This document shows, piece by piece, positions 1-8,697 of a stretch of 64,000 nucleotides of DNA. Under the pieces are notes generated by a model. The model was not told the origin of the DNA, made no database searches, and saw only the letters and a program-made list of their open reading frames with translations. The position numbers and the translations under genes are program-made. Every line of letters begins with the position of its first letter. The stretch's first letter is position 1. Source of the DNA: Nocardioides sp. zg-1308 (lineage in GTDB: Bacteria; Actinomycetota; Actinomycetes; Propionibacteriales; Nocardioidaceae); the NCBI RefSeq assembly GCF_013155375.1, contig NZ_JABJQY010000002.1:1798001-1862000 (forward strand), given 5' to 3'.

Positions 1-239
1 CCGAGGCCGAGGCCGCCGCGTCCGGCGACAAGGGTGCCTCCACCACGCCGCGCAAGCCGGTCGAGGTCGCCGACTTCGACGTCTCCGACTCGGTGATGGT
101 CGTCGACGGCCCGTTCGCCACGCTGCACGCCACGATCACCGAGATCAACGCCGAGTCGCAGCGCGTCAAGGCGCTCGTCGAGATCTTCGGCCGCGAGACG
201 CCGGTCGAGCTGTCGTTCAGCCAGATCCAGCGCGTCTGA
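1..239 (+). CDS. nusG: NusG, transcription termination/antitermination factor (3' part only)
   Basis: The reading frame is open from the window edge (first full codon at base 3) to TGA at 237-239. The 78 visible residues hold the end of a charged linker and then the C-terminal KOW domain, with [15 protein letters not shown], a [15 protein letters not shown] strand pair and a terminal SQIQRV. This is the NusG C-terminus that contacts ribosomal protein S10 or Rho. Its place just before rplK is the standard bacterial secE-nusG-rplK order. The N-terminal NGN domain lies outside the window. Confidence 0.95.
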   Translation, partial: EAEAAASGDKGASTTPRKPVEVADFDVSDSVMVVDGPFATLHATITEINAESQRVKALVEIFGRETPVELSFSQIQRV

Positions 240-342
240 CGATTTCGTCGCCTCCGTCCCGCGGAGCGACAATGGAACAAGCGACAACCCGTGGCAGGGG
301 GCATCGGCCCTCGTCATGACCACATGAGAGAAAGAGAAGGCA

Positions 343-771
343 ATGCCTCCCAAGAAAAAGATCGCCGCACTGGTCAAGGTGCAGCTGCAGGCCGGCTCGG
401 CCACCCCGGCCCCGCCGGTCGGTACGGCGCTCGGCCCGCACGGCGTCAACATCATGGACTTCTGCAAGGCCTACAACGCCCAGACCGAGTCCATGCGCGG
501 CAACGTCATCCCCGTCGAGATCACCATCTACGAGGACCGCACGTTCGACTTCATCACCAAGACGCCGCCGGCCGCTGAGCTGATCAAGAAGGCCGCCGGG
601 CTCTCCAAGGGCTCGGGCGTGCCGCACAAGGACAAGGTCGGCAAGCTGACCAAGGACCAGATCCGCGACATCGCCACCACCAAGCTGCCCGACCTCAACG
701 CCAACGACCTCGAGGCGGCCATGAAGATCGTCGAGGGCACCGCGCGCTCGATGGGCGTCACCACCGACTGA
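343..771 (+). CDS. rplK: 50S ribosomal protein L11
   Basis: 142 residues, the usual length for L11. The N-terminal domain has the proline-rich [20 protein letters not shown] segment, and the C-terminal rRNA-binding domain has [14 protein letters not shown] and the end motif [15 protein letters not shown]11 organises the GTPase-associated centre of 23S rRNA with L10 and L7/L12. The ATG at 343 follows GAGAAAGAGAAGG, a good ribosome binding site. It lies 103 bp after nusG and 62 bp before rplA, so the three genes are probably co-transcribed. Confidence 0.97.
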   Translation: MPPKKKIAALVKVQLQAGSATPAPPVGTALGPHGVNIMDFCKAYNAQTESMRGNVIPVEITIYEDRTFDFITKTPPAAELIKKAAGLSKGSGVPHKDKVGKLTKDQIRDIATTKLPDLNANDLEAAMKIVEGTARSMGVTTD

Positions 772-833
772 CACGTGGGAGAGCCGCGCTGGCTCGCTGA
801 CCACATCCTTCGCACCACAGAAACGAGAAGACC

Positions 834-1556
834 ATGCAGCGCAGCAAGACCTACCGCGCGGCGGCAGAGTCGTTCGACAAGGACGAGATCTACGCCCCGC
901 TGACCGCCATCAAGATCGCCAAGGGCGGCTCCAAGAAGAAGTTCGACGAGACCCTCGACGTCGTCATGCGCCTGGGTGTCGACCCGCGCAAGGCCGACCA
1001 GATGGTCCGCGGCACCGTCAACCTCCCGCACGGCACCGGCAAGACCGCCCGTGTCCTCGTGTTCGCCAACGGCGACAAGGCCGACGCCGCCCGTGAGGCC
1101 GGCGCCGAGCACGTCGGCAGCGACGAGCTCATCGAGAAGGTCGCCGGCGGCTGGCTCGACTTCGACGCCGTCGTGGCGACGCCCGACATGATGGGCAAGG
1201 TCGGCCGCCTCGGTCGCGTCCTCGGCCCCCGCTCGCTCATGCCCAACCCCAAGACGGGCACGGTGACCCCCGACGTCGCCAAGGCCGTCTCGGACATCAA
1301 GGGCGGCAAGATCGAGTTCCGCGTCGACCGCCACGCCAACCTGCACTTCATCATCGGCAAGGCGTCCTTCTCCGAGGCCCAGCTCGCGGAGAACTACGCG
1401 GCTGCCCTCGAGGAGGTGCTGCGGCTCAAGCCGGCCAGCTCCAAGGGCCGCTACATCAAGAAGATCACCGTCTCGACGACGATGGGCCCCGGCATCCAGG
1501 TCGACCCCAACCGCGTCAAGAACGTCGCCTCGGAGGACGAGGCCGTCCAGGCCTGA
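834..1556 (+). CDS. rplA: 50S ribosomal protein L1
   Basis: 240 residues, typical of bacterial L1. It starts [16 protein letters not shown] and contains the L1 core segments [40 protein letters not shown] and [12 protein letters not shown]1 forms the mobile stalk at the ribosomal E site and commonly represses its own L11-L1 mRNA. It follows rplK by 62 bp. A GC-rich hairpin directly downstream suggests that the L11-L1 transcript ends here, before an unrelated lipoprotein gene. Confidence 0.97.
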   Translation: MQRSKTYRAAAESFDKDEIYAPLTAIKIAKGGSKKKFDETLDVVMRLGVDPRKADQMVRGTVNLPHGTGKTARVLVFANGDKADAAREAGAEHVGSDELIEKVAGGWLDFDAVVATPDMMGKVGRLGRVLGPRSLMPNPKTGTVTPDVAKAVSDIKGGKIEFRVDRHANLHFIIGKASFSEAQLAENYAAALEEVLRLKPASSKGRYIKKITVSTTMGPGIQVDPNRVKNVASEDEAVQA

Positions 1557-1580
1557 GCCTGGCCCGTCCCCGGTCACGTC

Positions 1581-1621
1581 GGTCCGGTCGCCCCTCGGGG
1601 CGGCCGGACCGTCGTGCTTTT
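1581..1621 (+). terminator. Hairpin terminator after rplA
   Basis: GGTCCGG at 1581-1587 pairs with CCGGACC at 1604-1610, and the inner GCCCC/GGGGC extends the stem. The stem is followed by a short T run (CTTTT, 1617-1621). This looks like an intrinsic terminator for nusG-rplK-rplA. Confidence 0.65.
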
Positions 1622-1725
1622 CGGGGACGCCGTTTCGGTGTGGAAGCATCGGGTAGGAAGGGGTCGGGCGCACCGTCGCCCGTCCCCGATCGACCTCGAC
1701 CTCGCCTCGTTCCCAGGAGCTGCAC

Positions 1726-2583
1726 ATGCGTGTCACCACCCTTGCCCGCCGCCTCGGCACCGCCGCCCTGGTGCTGACGATCGGCGTCGGCGCCACCGCC
1801 TGCAGCGACGACTCGGAGTCGTCGGACTCCCCGAGCTCCGCCACCGACGAGGGCGCCGCCTCCACCGAGGAGAGCGACGCCCCCGAGGAGGAGGGTGACG
1901 CCGAGGCGGCCTCGCTCGCCGAGCTGTCGGCCGAGGACTTCTACCCCTCGGTGATGGCCGCGATGCGCGAGGCCGAGACGTTCAACTTCGAGACGGTCGC
2001 CGAGACCAACGGCCAGGCGCAGAACATGACCGGCCAGGCTCGCTTCGGCGACGACGGCGTCGAGATGAAGGCGTCGAGCACCGGCGCCCAGGCGATGGAG
2101 ATGATCCTGCTCGGCAAGGCGATGTACATGAAGTCGCCCGCGCTCGGCACCGGCGACAAGTGGATCAAGATCGACCTGAGCGACCCCAACTCGCTGTTCG
2201 GCATGATCGGCAAGGCCACCGACCCCGAGGTCATGTTCAAGGCCATGGAGACGCCCAAGAAGCTGGAGCTCGTGGGCACCGAGGACGTCGACGGCGTCGA
2301 GACCAACCACTACCGCATCACGCTCGACCCGACGAAGTACCTCGAGGCGATGGAGTTCCCGCCGGCCATGGCCGACATGCTGCCCCAGGAGCTCGTCACC
2401 GAGATGTGGGTCGACGCCGACGACCTGCCGCGCAAGTTCACCCAGACGCTGGAGCTGCCGGCCGCCGGTGGCGGCCCGGCCACGACCTCCACGACCGAGG
2501 GCACCTACTCCGACTTCGGCACCGACGTCGAGATCGAGGCGCCGCCGGCCAGCGAGGTCACCGAGGACTTCCCGGGCGCCTGA
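1726..2583 (+). CDS. LppX/LprAFG-type lipoprotein
   Basis: 285 residues. A signal peptide of about 25 residues ends in the lipobox GATAC, so Cys26 should be lipidated. A long Ser/Asp/Glu-rich spacer (residues 27-63) precedes a beta-rich domain with FNFETVAETNGQ, MKASSTGAQAMEMILLG and WVDADDLPRKFTQTL. That pattern matches the LppX_LprAFG family of actinobacteria, whose characterised members (LprG, LppX) carry lipids across the cell envelope. The ligand cannot be told from sequence. The ATG at 1726 has AGGAGC upstream. It lies alone between the rplA terminator and a convergent gene. Confidence 0.85.
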   Translation: MRVTTLARRLGTAALVLTIGVGATACSDDSESSDSPSSATDEGAASTEESDAPEEEGDAEAASLAELSAEDFYPSVMAAMREAETFNFETVAETNGQAQNMTGQARFGDDGVEMKASSTGAQAMEMILLGKAMYMKSPALGTGDKWIKIDLSDPNSLFGMIGKATDPEVMFKAMETPKKLELVGTEDVDGVETNHYRITLDPTKYLEAMEFPPAMADMLPQELVTEMWVDADDLPRKFTQTLELPAAGGGPATTSTTEGTYSDFGTDVEIEAPPASEVTEDFPGA

Positions 2584-2687
2584 TCCCGGGAGAGGACTGA
2601 GGACCCCGACCGCACGTCGGACGAGGACCTCGGCGAGGGCGTACGCGCTGCCGCACCGGCGCGTGCGCCCTCGTGCGTCGTCCGGGG

Positions 2688-3662
2688 TCAGTCCCGGAAG
2701 ATCCGCTCGTCGATCAGCTGCTCCTTGACCTCGGTGCCCTCGTGCTCGAAGCGGCCCTGGTCGAAGCGGGTGCGGTACTGCAGGACCGCACCGTCGCGGC
2801 CGAAGCGGTTCTTCTCGATCGTCACGACGGCGAAGTCGCGGAACCGCTCGGCGTTGGTGAGGTCGTACGTCAGGTGGTGGCGCGCGACGATGTCGTACTT
2901 GTTGTTGAGCACCAGCACCACGTCGGCCTCGTAGGCCAGCGCGCTCGAGCCGCGCAGGTCGCTGGCGCGCATCCGCTTGCCGGAGCGCAGCGCCTCCTTC
3001 TCGGCGGCGGCGATGGCCAGCACCGGGGCGCCGATGTCGATCGCGAGGTCCTTGAGCCCCTCGACCACCTCGGTCGAGCGGGCCACGTCGTCGACCTGCG
3101 TCGACTTCACCTTCTGCAGGTAGTCCACGACCACGAGCGGGGTGCCGCCCGACGCCTCGCGCACCTGCTGGATGGCGGCGCCGATGGCGGCCAGGTCAGT
3201 GCGGGTGCCGGTCGAGCGGTGGACGAAGAGCATCTCGGAGTAGTGCGCCACCTTGGCCAGCGCCTCGACGCCGCAGGGCACCGACTCGAGCCGGTGCTCG
3301 AGCGAGCTGACCCAGAGGTCGTCGAAGATGGACCGGATGCTGGTGACCCGCACCTGGTCGGAGTCGTCGAGCTCGCCGGCCTCCATGGCGATGAGCTTCT
3401 GGGTGATGTCCTCGGCGTCGTGCTCGTAGGAGAAGTAGAGGACCGGGCGTCCGGTCGCGGCGTTGTTGCGGGCCACCTGGAGGGCGAAGGTCGACTTGCC
3501 GAGTCCCTGCGGCCCGGCGAGCAGGACCAGCGAGCCGGCGCGCATCCCGCCACCGATCATCGGGTCGAGGGCGCCGAAGCCGGTCTTCCACACCCGACCG
3601 GCGGCGTTGCGCCCGGTGAGCATGCGTTCGTCGCTGCGGGCGAGGGAGGTCCCGACGGTCAT
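2688..3662 (-). CDS. DnaB-like RecA-fold ATPase (helicase C-domain homologue)
   Basis: From ATG at 3662 this gives 324 residues. The open frame runs 40 codons further upstream, but that part is low-complexity and basic. The core resembles the C-terminal ATPase of replicative DnaB: Walker A AGPQGLGKST, a YEHDAED segment, Walker B LVVVDYLQKV and an arginine-rich RGSSALAYEADVVLVL segment. The N-terminal DnaB domain is absent, so this is a stand-alone ATPase and not the replicative helicase. It is transcribed away from rplJ between the L11-L1 and L10-L7/L12 blocks. Its substrate and partners are not evident. Confidence 0.75.
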   Translation of the reverse strand: MTVGTSLARSDERMLTGRNAAGRVWKTGFGALDPMIGGGMRAGSLVLLAGPQGLGKSTFALQVARNNAATGRPVLYFSYEHDAEDITQKLIAMEAGELDDSDQVRVTSIRSIFDDLWVSSLEHRLESVPCGVEALAKVAHYSEMLFVHRSTGTRTDLAAIGAAIQQVREASGGTPLVVVDYLQKVKSTQVDDVARSTEVVEGLKDLAIDIGAPVLAIAAAEKEALRSGKRMRASDLRGSSALAYEADVVLVLNNKYDIVARHHLTYDLTNAERFRDFAVVTIEKNRFGRDGAVLQYRTRFDQGRFEHEGTEVKEQLIDERIFRD

Positions 3663-3748
3663 GAGCTGGTGGTCCACGCGCCCATGGAACCAGTCAAGGG
3701 CCCGCGTCGGCAGGCGAATGGGCACACGGCCCCGGGTCCGCCGCCGAT

Positions 3749-3777
3749 TTGTGTGGTGCGGACGCGGCGCGTACTGT
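3749..3777 (+). promoter_or_regulatory. Candidate promoter of rplJ-rplL
   Basis: A -35-like TTGTGT (3749-3754) and a -10-like TACTGT (3772-3777) are 17 bp apart. They would start transcription near 3784, at the beginning of the L10 leader. This is assigned by eye. Confidence 0.45.
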
Positions 3778-3785
3778 TCCAACTC

Positions 3786-3963
3786 GAAACCAGAGACCGC
3801 AGGTTGTCACGAGCTCCTCGCCCGTGACCGAAGGTTCGCAGCAGCGGACGGCCGGCGCAGGTGACAGAGCAGCGGCACTCGCCGCACCAACGCCCTGAGC
3901 CTGTGCTCGGGGCGTTCGTCGTCTGTGGCCCGGACGCCGGTGGTCGACCCCGGAAGGAGACCC
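3786..3963 (+). ncRNA. Ribosomal protein L10 leader (5' UTR of rplJ)
   Basis: About 180 bases before rplJ contain AGACCGCAGGTTGTC (3793-3807), CAGGTGACAGAGCAG (3858-3872) and a strong hairpin, AACGCCCTGAGC (3889-3900) against GCTC-GGGGCGTT (3905-3916). The order resembles the actinobacterial L10 leader, which L10(L7/L12)4 binds to repress its own synthesis. A covariance-model scan was not possible here. Confidence 0.6.
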
Positions 3964-4614
3964 ATGGCGCGGCCAGAAAAGACTGCCGCCGTCGCAGAGA
4001 TCGTTGACTCGTTCAACGACTCCGCCGGCGCTGTGCTGACCGAGTACCGCGGGCTCACCGTGAAGCAGCTGCAGGACCTGCGGCGAGCCCTCGGCGAGAA
4101 CGCCAACTACGCCGTGGTCAAGAACACGCTGGCCAAGATCGCCGCCACCGAGGTGGGCATCGACGGCTTCGACGACCTGCTGACCGGCCCCACCGCCATC
4201 GCCTTCATCAATGGAGACGTGGTCGAGGCCGCCAAGGGTCTGCGTGACTTTGCCAAGGCGAACCCCGCCCTTGTGATCAAGGGTGGAGTCCTCGACGGCA
4301 AGCCGCTCGACGCAGCCGAGGTGGCCAAGCTGGCCGACCTCGAGTCGCGCGAGGTGCTGCTGGGCAAGCTGGCGGGCGCGATGCTCGCGAGCCTCTCCCA
4401 GGCCGTCTACCTGCTCAACGCGCCGATCGCCCAGGCCGCCCGTCTCGCGGGTGCGCTCCAGGCCAAGGCCGAGCAGGACCCCTCGATCCTCGCAGGTGGT
4501 GCCGGCGTGCCGGCCGCTGCCGAGGACGCCCCGGCGGAGGAGGCCCCCGCGGCCGCCGAGCCCGAGGCGACCGACGAGGCGGCCGACTCGGCCGCCGAGT
4601 CCACCGACGCCTGA
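3964..4614 (+). CDS. rplJ: 50S ribosomal protein L10
   Basis: 216 residues from ATG at 3964, chosen because GGAAGGAG lies just upstream. An in-frame ATG at 3925 falls inside the leader RNA. It starts [13 protein letters not shown] and has [17 protein letters not shown] and NTLAKIA, typical of the L10 rRNA-binding domain. A C-terminal Ala/Glu-rich tail (residues 180-216) is longer than in E. coli and common in actinobacteria. L10 anchors the L7/L12 dimers. It is followed by rplL after 78 bp. Confidence 0.96.
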   Translation: MARPEKTAAVAEIVDSFNDSAGAVLTEYRGLTVKQLQDLRRALGENANYAVVKNTLAKIAATEVGIDGFDDLLTGPTAIAFINGDVVEAAKGLRDFAKANPALVIKGGVLDGKPLDAAEVAKLADLESREVLLGKLAGAMLASLSQAVYLLNAPIAQAARLAGALQAKAEQDPSILAGGAGVPAAAEDAPAEEAPAAAEPEATDEAADSAAESTDA

Positions 4615-4692
4615 CCAGGCCGACGTACACCACCTGAAACCCGGCGCGGCCGCACCACCGCGGACGCGCCACACACGGAAGGAACCGCCACC

Positions 4693-5085
4693 ATGGCGAA
4701 GCTCAGCACCGACGAGCTCCTTGACGCCTTCAAGGAGATGACCCTGATCGAGCTCTCTGAGTTCGTGAAGCAGTTCGAGGACACCTTCGGCGTCACCGCC
4801 GCCGCCCCCGTCGCCGTGGCCGCCGCCCCGGCCGCCGGTGGCGCCGCCGGCGGTGCCGACGAGGCCGCCGCCCAGGACGAGTTCGACGTCGTCCTCGAGG
4901 CCGCTGGTGACAAGAAGATCAACGTCATCAAGGAGGTGCGCGCCCTCACGAGCCTCGGCCTGAAGGAGGCCAAGGACCTCGTCGAGGCCGCCCCGAAGCC
5001 GATCCTCGAGAAGGTCGACAAGGCTGCGGCCGACAAGGCGAAGGAGGCCCTCGAGGCCGCCGGCGCCACCGTCACCGTCAAGTGA
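4693..5085 (+). CDS. rplL: 50S ribosomal protein L7/L12
   Basis: 130 residues: an N-terminal dimerisation helix ([22 protein letters not shown]), an Ala/Gly hinge (residues 37-60) and the factor-binding C-terminal domain with [20 protein letters not shown] and the end [14 protein letters not shown]7/L12 recruits translational GTPases to the ribosome. The ATG follows GGAAGGA. In many bacteria rpoB comes next; here a terminator and about 33 kb of other genes intervene. Confidence 0.97.
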   Translation: MAKLSTDELLDAFKEMTLIELSEFVKQFEDTFGVTAAAPVAVAAAPAAGGAAGGADEAAAQDEFDVVLEAAGDKKINVIKEVRALTSLGLKEAKDLVEAAPKPILEKVDKAAADKAKEALEAAGATVTVK

Positions 5086-5102
5086 CGATCCGCTAGTCGC
5101 GC

Positions 5103-5147
5103 CACGAGGGGCGGTCACCGAGAGGTGGCCGCCCCTCGTGCCATTTC
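5103..5147 (+). terminator. Strong hairpin terminator after rplL
   Basis: A 17-bp stem (5103-5119 with 5124-5140, one G-T pair) closes a GAGA loop and is followed by CCATTTCC. It should end the rplJ-rplL transcript and separate it from rpoBC. Confidence 0.8.
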
Positions 5148-5223
5148 CGAGCGACCGGCGGGCCGATCCCGGCCGAGCAGGGTCTGTCGCGCGGCGCGAC
5201 GACGCACTAGAGTGAAAGCGCTC

Positions 5224-5259
5224 GATGCGTATCACGAAATGAGTTGCCTCATGCGCAAC
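5224..5259 (+). promoter_or_regulatory. Tandem 17-bp operator pair before metF (GTTGCG-N5-CGCAAC family)
   Basis: Site 1 (5224-5240) is GATGCG-TATCA-CGAAAT, with three differences from the consensus. Site 2 (5243-5259) is GTTGCC-TCATG-CGCAAC, with one difference. They are 2 bp apart, the same spacing as in the four operator pairs at 23-34 kb. The pair covers both candidate start codons of metF (5239 and 5251), so a bound protein would block the start of transcription or early elongation. Confidence 0.7.
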
Positions 5260-6096
5260 AAACGGACCGCCGCGACGCTGACCCGCCTGCTGGAGAACGC
5301 GCGCTACGAGGTGCTGCCCACCGCGTCCACGGAGGACAAGGTGCTCGAGCACCTGCCCCGGGACCGCACGGTCACGGTGACGGCCTCGCCCTCCAAGGGG
5401 CTCGAGGCGACCTTCGACCTCGCCGAGCGGCTCGCCGGCCACGGGTACGCCGTGGTGCCCCACGTCGCCGCTCGGATGGTGAGCGGCCGCACCGAGCTCG
5501 AGGAGATCGCCGACCGGCTGCTCGGCAAGGGCATCACCCGCGTCTTCGTCCCGGGCGGCGACGCCGAGCCGGCCGGGGACTACCCCGACGCGCTCGCCCT
5601 GCTGCAGGACCTCGCGGCCATGGGCTCGCCGTTCTCGCACGTCGGCATCACCGGCTATCCCGAGTCGCACCCGACGATCCACGACGACCTCACCGTGCAG
5701 TCGATGTGGGACAAGCGGCAGTTCGCCACCCACATCGTCAGCAACCTGACCTTCGACCCCACCCTGGTCCGCAGCTGGGTGCAGAGGCTGCGCGCCCGCG
5801 GGGTCGCGATGCCCCTGCTGCTCGGCATGCCCGGCCCGGTCGAGCGCACCAAGCTGCTGGGCATGGCCACGCGGATCGGGGTGGGGGAGTCGACGAAGTT
5901 CCTCGCCAAGAACAAGGGGCTCTTCGCGCGGCTCGCGGCGCCCGGCGGCTTCACCGGCGAGAGCTTCCTGGAGAAGTGCGCGCCCGCCCTCGGCGAGGAC
6001 GGGGCCCTGGTCGAGGGCCTGCACGTCTTCACGTTCAACCAGGTCGGCGAGACCGAGGCCTGGCGCACCGGCATGCTGGAGCGGTTGCGGGGCTAG
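5251..6096 (+). CDS. metF: Methylenetetrahydrofolate reductase family protein (MetF-like)
   Basis: 281 residues from ATG 5251; ATG 5239 and GTG 5212 are in-frame alternatives and none has a good ribosome binding site, so a leaderless or near-leaderless mRNA is possible. The TIM-barrel features are VTVTASPSKGLEATFDLAERLA near the N-terminus (FAD/folate-binding start), FVPGGDAEPAG, VGITGYPESHPTI and LLLGMPGPVERTKLL. MetF interconverts methyl-THF and methylene-THF. In this context it probably works in the oxidative direction on methyl-THF from the corrinoid system. It converges on the DUF1638 gene with a 4-bp overlap and carries the choline-block operator. Confidence 0.85.
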   Translation: MRNKRTAATLTRLLENARYEVLPTASTEDKVLEHLPRDRTVTVTASPSKGLEATFDLAERLAGHGYAVVPHVAARMVSGRTELEEIADRLLGKGITRVFVPGGDAEPAGDYPDALALLQDLAAMGSPFSHVGITGYPESHPTIHDDLTVQSMWDKRQFATHIVSNLTFDPTLVRSWVQRLRARGVAMPLLLGMPGPVERTKLLGMATRIGVGESTKFLAKNKGLFARLAAPGGFTGESFLEKCAPALGEDGALVEGLHVFTFNQVGETEAWRTGMLERLRG

Positions 6097-6776
6097 GTCG
6101 CCAGCCCCGCCCGTGGCGCGAGCCGCTGCTCCACGAGGTCGGCCAGCGCCTGCTCGAGCCCGCCGTGGCCCGTCTCGACGACGGTGAGCGGCAGCCCGAT
6201 GCGCGCCGCCGCGTCCTCGGCCAGCGCGCGCAGCTCGGCGTCGGGCGACTGCGCCAGCCACACGACGCGGGTGTAGTTGCCGAAGTAGGTGTCGCGCAGC
6301 TCGGGGTAGCGGTCGAGCCCCATCTCCTGGACGACCGTCCGGGAGAACGACCTGACCAGGAAGTCGGTCAGCAGGTAGGTGCCGGGCTGCTCGTCGAAGA
6401 ACCGCTCGAGCCGCGAGGGGCCGGCGAAGACGTCGTAGCAGTGCAGTCCCGCGAGCCGGGGCACCCCGAGCTGGAGGCACACCTCGTCGAGGGCTCCGTA
6501 GGTGCCGCAGTCGGCGTAGCCGATGACGACGTGGTCGTAGGACGTCCGCAGGTGGGTGGCCAGCACGTGGACCTCGTCAGCGATCCGGTCCGGGTGGTTG
6601 TGCAGGAGGGGCGGCAGCGGGTGCACGTCGAGCGGCCAGCCGCGCCGCTCGGCGACCGCGGCCGCGGGCTGGGCGATCGCCCCGCACGCGACGAGCGCGA
6701 CGCGACCGCGCCGGTCAGAAGGAAAGCTGCTCGACGAAGGCGTTGTTGAAGTCGGGCCGGTCCGAGAGCTCGACAT
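6093..6776 (-). CDS. DUF1638 family protein of corrinoid methyltransferase clusters
   Basis: 227 residues from ATG 6776. This start overlaps the preceding ASKHA gene by 62 bp, but it is well supported: GGAGGAGGTGACCT stands directly before it and no later ATG, GTG or TTG occurs before conserved sequence begins (VALVACGAIA, about residue 26). Conserved-looking parts include HPLPPLLHNHPDRIADEV, VIGYADCGTYGALDEVC and RLAGLHCYDVFAG, rich in Cys and His and possibly metal-binding. DUF1638 genes are typical companions of MttB-type methyltransferases; their function is unknown. It is the last gene of the leftward operon. Confidence 0.8.
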   Translation of the reverse strand: MSSSRTGPTSTTPSSSSFPSDRRGRVALVACGAIAQPAAAVAERRGWPLDVHPLPPLLHNHPDRIADEVHVLATHLRTSYDHVVIGYADCGTYGALDEVCLQLGVPRLAGLHCYDVFAGPSRLERFFDEQPGTYLLTDFLVRSFSRTVVQEMGLDRYPELRDTYFGNYTRVVWLAQSPDAELRALAEDAAARIGLPLTVVETGHGGLEQALADLVEQRLAPRAGLAT

Positions 6777-8697
6777 AGGTCACCTCCTCCAGCAGGGCCA
6801 GGGCGCCGGCCCGCTCGCGCACCGACAGCAGCGCCATCTTGGCGCCCTCGCCCGCGACGTTGCCAGCGGCGACGATGCGCAGCACCGGCAGCTGCGGCAC
6901 GAGCCCGATGCGTACGGCGGACGCGGGGGAGAGGTAGCTCCCGAACGAACCGGCGAGCAGCACCTGCTGCACGTCGCGGTGCTCGAGGCCGAGCTGCTCG
7001 AGCAGCAGCGACCAGCCGGTCGAGATCGCCGCCTTGGCGAACTGGAGCTCGCGGACGTCGCGCTGGGAGAGGTAGACGCACTCGGCCGGGTCCGACTCCG
7101 GGGTCGGCCGGTGCAGGATGAAGACCCGCTCCTCGCCGATGCGGGCGAGCCGGTCGGCCAGGGCGGGGGCGATCTCCTTCGCGGCCTCGTCGGGGACCAG
7201 CCGGCCGGTGGCGTCGAGCAGGCCGACGCGCACCAGCTCGGCGACCGCGTCGACGAGCCCCGAGCCGCACAGGCCCTTGGCCTCGACGTCGCCGATCACG
7301 CCGAGGGTGACGGCCGGGTCGTCGCCCAGGGCCGTCGGGTCGACCTTGATCACCTCGATGGCGCCGTCGGCCGCGCGCATGCCGCAGCGGATGGCGCCAC
7401 CCTCGAACGCCGGTCCGGCGGGCGCCGCGGTCGACAGGATGGTCTCGCCGTCGCTGAGCACGATCTCGCAGTTGGTGCCGACGTCGATGAAGAGCCGGGT
7501 GCGCTTGTCGCGGTCCATCCCGGTGGCGAGCATGCCGGCCACGATGTCGCCGCCGACGTAGGCGCCGAGGGCCGGGAAGAAGTACGCCCGCGCGCGCGGG
7601 TGCAGGGTGAGGCCGATCTCCGAGGCGAGCACCGAGGGCGGCTGCGAGGAGGACATGACGAACGGCGCGACGCCGAGCGGCTCCGGGTCGATGCCGAGCG
7701 CGAGCGCGGTCATCGTGGCGTTGCCGGCGACGGCGACCTCGTAGACCTGGGCCGGGTCGACGCCCGCCTCGCGGCAGACCTGCCCGGCCAGGGACGACAG
7801 GGTGCTGGCCGCCGCCTGCTGGAGCCGGCCGAGCGCCTCCTCGTCCATCATGGTGGCGCTGATCCGGGTGATCACGTCGCCGCCGAACGGCTGCTGCGCG
7901 TTGAGCATCGAGGTGACGGCCATGGGTGTCCCGGTGCCGACGTCGAGGAGGGTGCCGACGACCGTGGTGGTGCCGAGGTCGAAGGCGATCGCGTAGCGCG
8001 CCGCCGTCGTGTCGCCGGGCTCGACGTCGATGAGCGACTCGTCGAGGATCACCGCGGTGACCTTGAAGTCGGCCTCGCGCAGCACGGTCGACAGCCGCCG
8101 CAGGACGTGCAGGTCGGCGGTCAGCTCGAGGTCCTCGATGGCGTCGGTGAGCCGGACGAGGTCGGTGCGCTGGTCGGCGAGGGTGGCCTCGTCGAGCTCG
8201 ACGTAGCGCTTCTGCAGGGCCGGGCGCAGGATCACCTGGCGGCCGATGCCGACGGTCGCTGCCTTGGGCCGGGTGGTCAGCGGCGGCACCTCGACGGCGA
8301 GGTCGCGGGTGGCGTGGACCAGGCAGCCGAGGCGCCAGCCGTCCTCCAGCTGCGCCGGCGTGAACGTACGGACGTCGTGCCGGGTGACCGGCACCTCGCC
8401 GCCCGAGGTGACCTGCACCTTGCACTTGTGGCACGTGCCGTGGCCGCCGCAGGTGGAGTCGATGGCGATGCCGTTCCACGACGCGGCGTCGAAGACGGTC
8501 ACGCCCGGCGGCACGCGTACGCCGCGCTGGCTGGGCGGCACGGCGGTGCCGTCCTCGGCGCGGGTGTGGACGGTGAAGGACAGGTCGACCCGACCCGTTC
8601 CGTCGTGCGCGGCGGGGTCGGCTCCGGGCCGTTCGATGAGGCCCTCGCGGGCGACGTCCGCGAGGGAGAAGTCGGGCCCCTCGGGGGGTCGGGTCAC
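6715..8697 (-). CDS. Ferredoxin-ASKHA corrinoid activation protein (RACo-like, DUF4445)
   Basis: 660 residues from GTG 8697, chosen because it overlaps the stop of the upstream methyltransferase gene (GTGA) and because the frame further upstream is non-conserved. Residues about 30-110 are a plant-type [2Fe-2S] ferredoxin domain with the ligand pattern CGGHGTCHKC and a later Cys. The rest is an ASKHA ATPase-fold domain (AIAFDLGTTTVVGTLL, LFIDVGTNCEIVLSDG, CGSGLVDAVAELV, VLLAGSFGSYLSP). Such proteins use ATP to return inactive Co(II) corrinoid to Co(I). Its presence argues that the corrinoid protein turns over and needs repair, as expected in an aerobe. Confidence 0.88.
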   Translation of the reverse strand: MTRPPEGPDFSLADVAREGLIERPGADPAAHDGTGRVDLSFTVHTRAEDGTAVPPSQRGVRVPPGVTVFDAASWNGIAIDSTCGGHGTCHKCKVQVTSGGEVPVTRHDVRTFTPAQLEDGWRLGCLVHATRDLAVEVPPLTTRPKAATVGIGRQVILRPALQKRYVELDEATLADQRTDLVRLTDAIEDLELTADLHVLRRLSTVLREADFKVTAVILDESLIDVEPGDTTAARYAIAFDLGTTTVVGTLLDVGTGTPMAVTSMLNAQQPFGGDVITRISATMMDEEALGRLQQAAASTLSSLAGQVCREAGVDPAQVYEVAVAGNATMTALALGIDPEPLGVAPFVMSSSQPPSVLASEIGLTLHPRARAYFFPALGAYVGGDIVAGMLATGMDRDKRTRLFIDVGTNCEIVLSDGETILSTAAPAGPAFEGGAIRCGMRAADGAIEVIKVDPTALGDDPAVTLGVIGDVEAKGLCGSGLVDAVAELVRVGLLDATGRLVPDEAAKEIAPALADRLARIGEERVFILHRPTPESDPAECVYLSQRDVRELQFAKAAISTGWSLLLEQLGLEHRDVQQVLLAGSFGSYLSPASAVRIGLVPQLPVLRIVAAGNVAGEGAKMALLSVRERAGALALLEEVTYVELSDRPDFNNAFVEQLSF

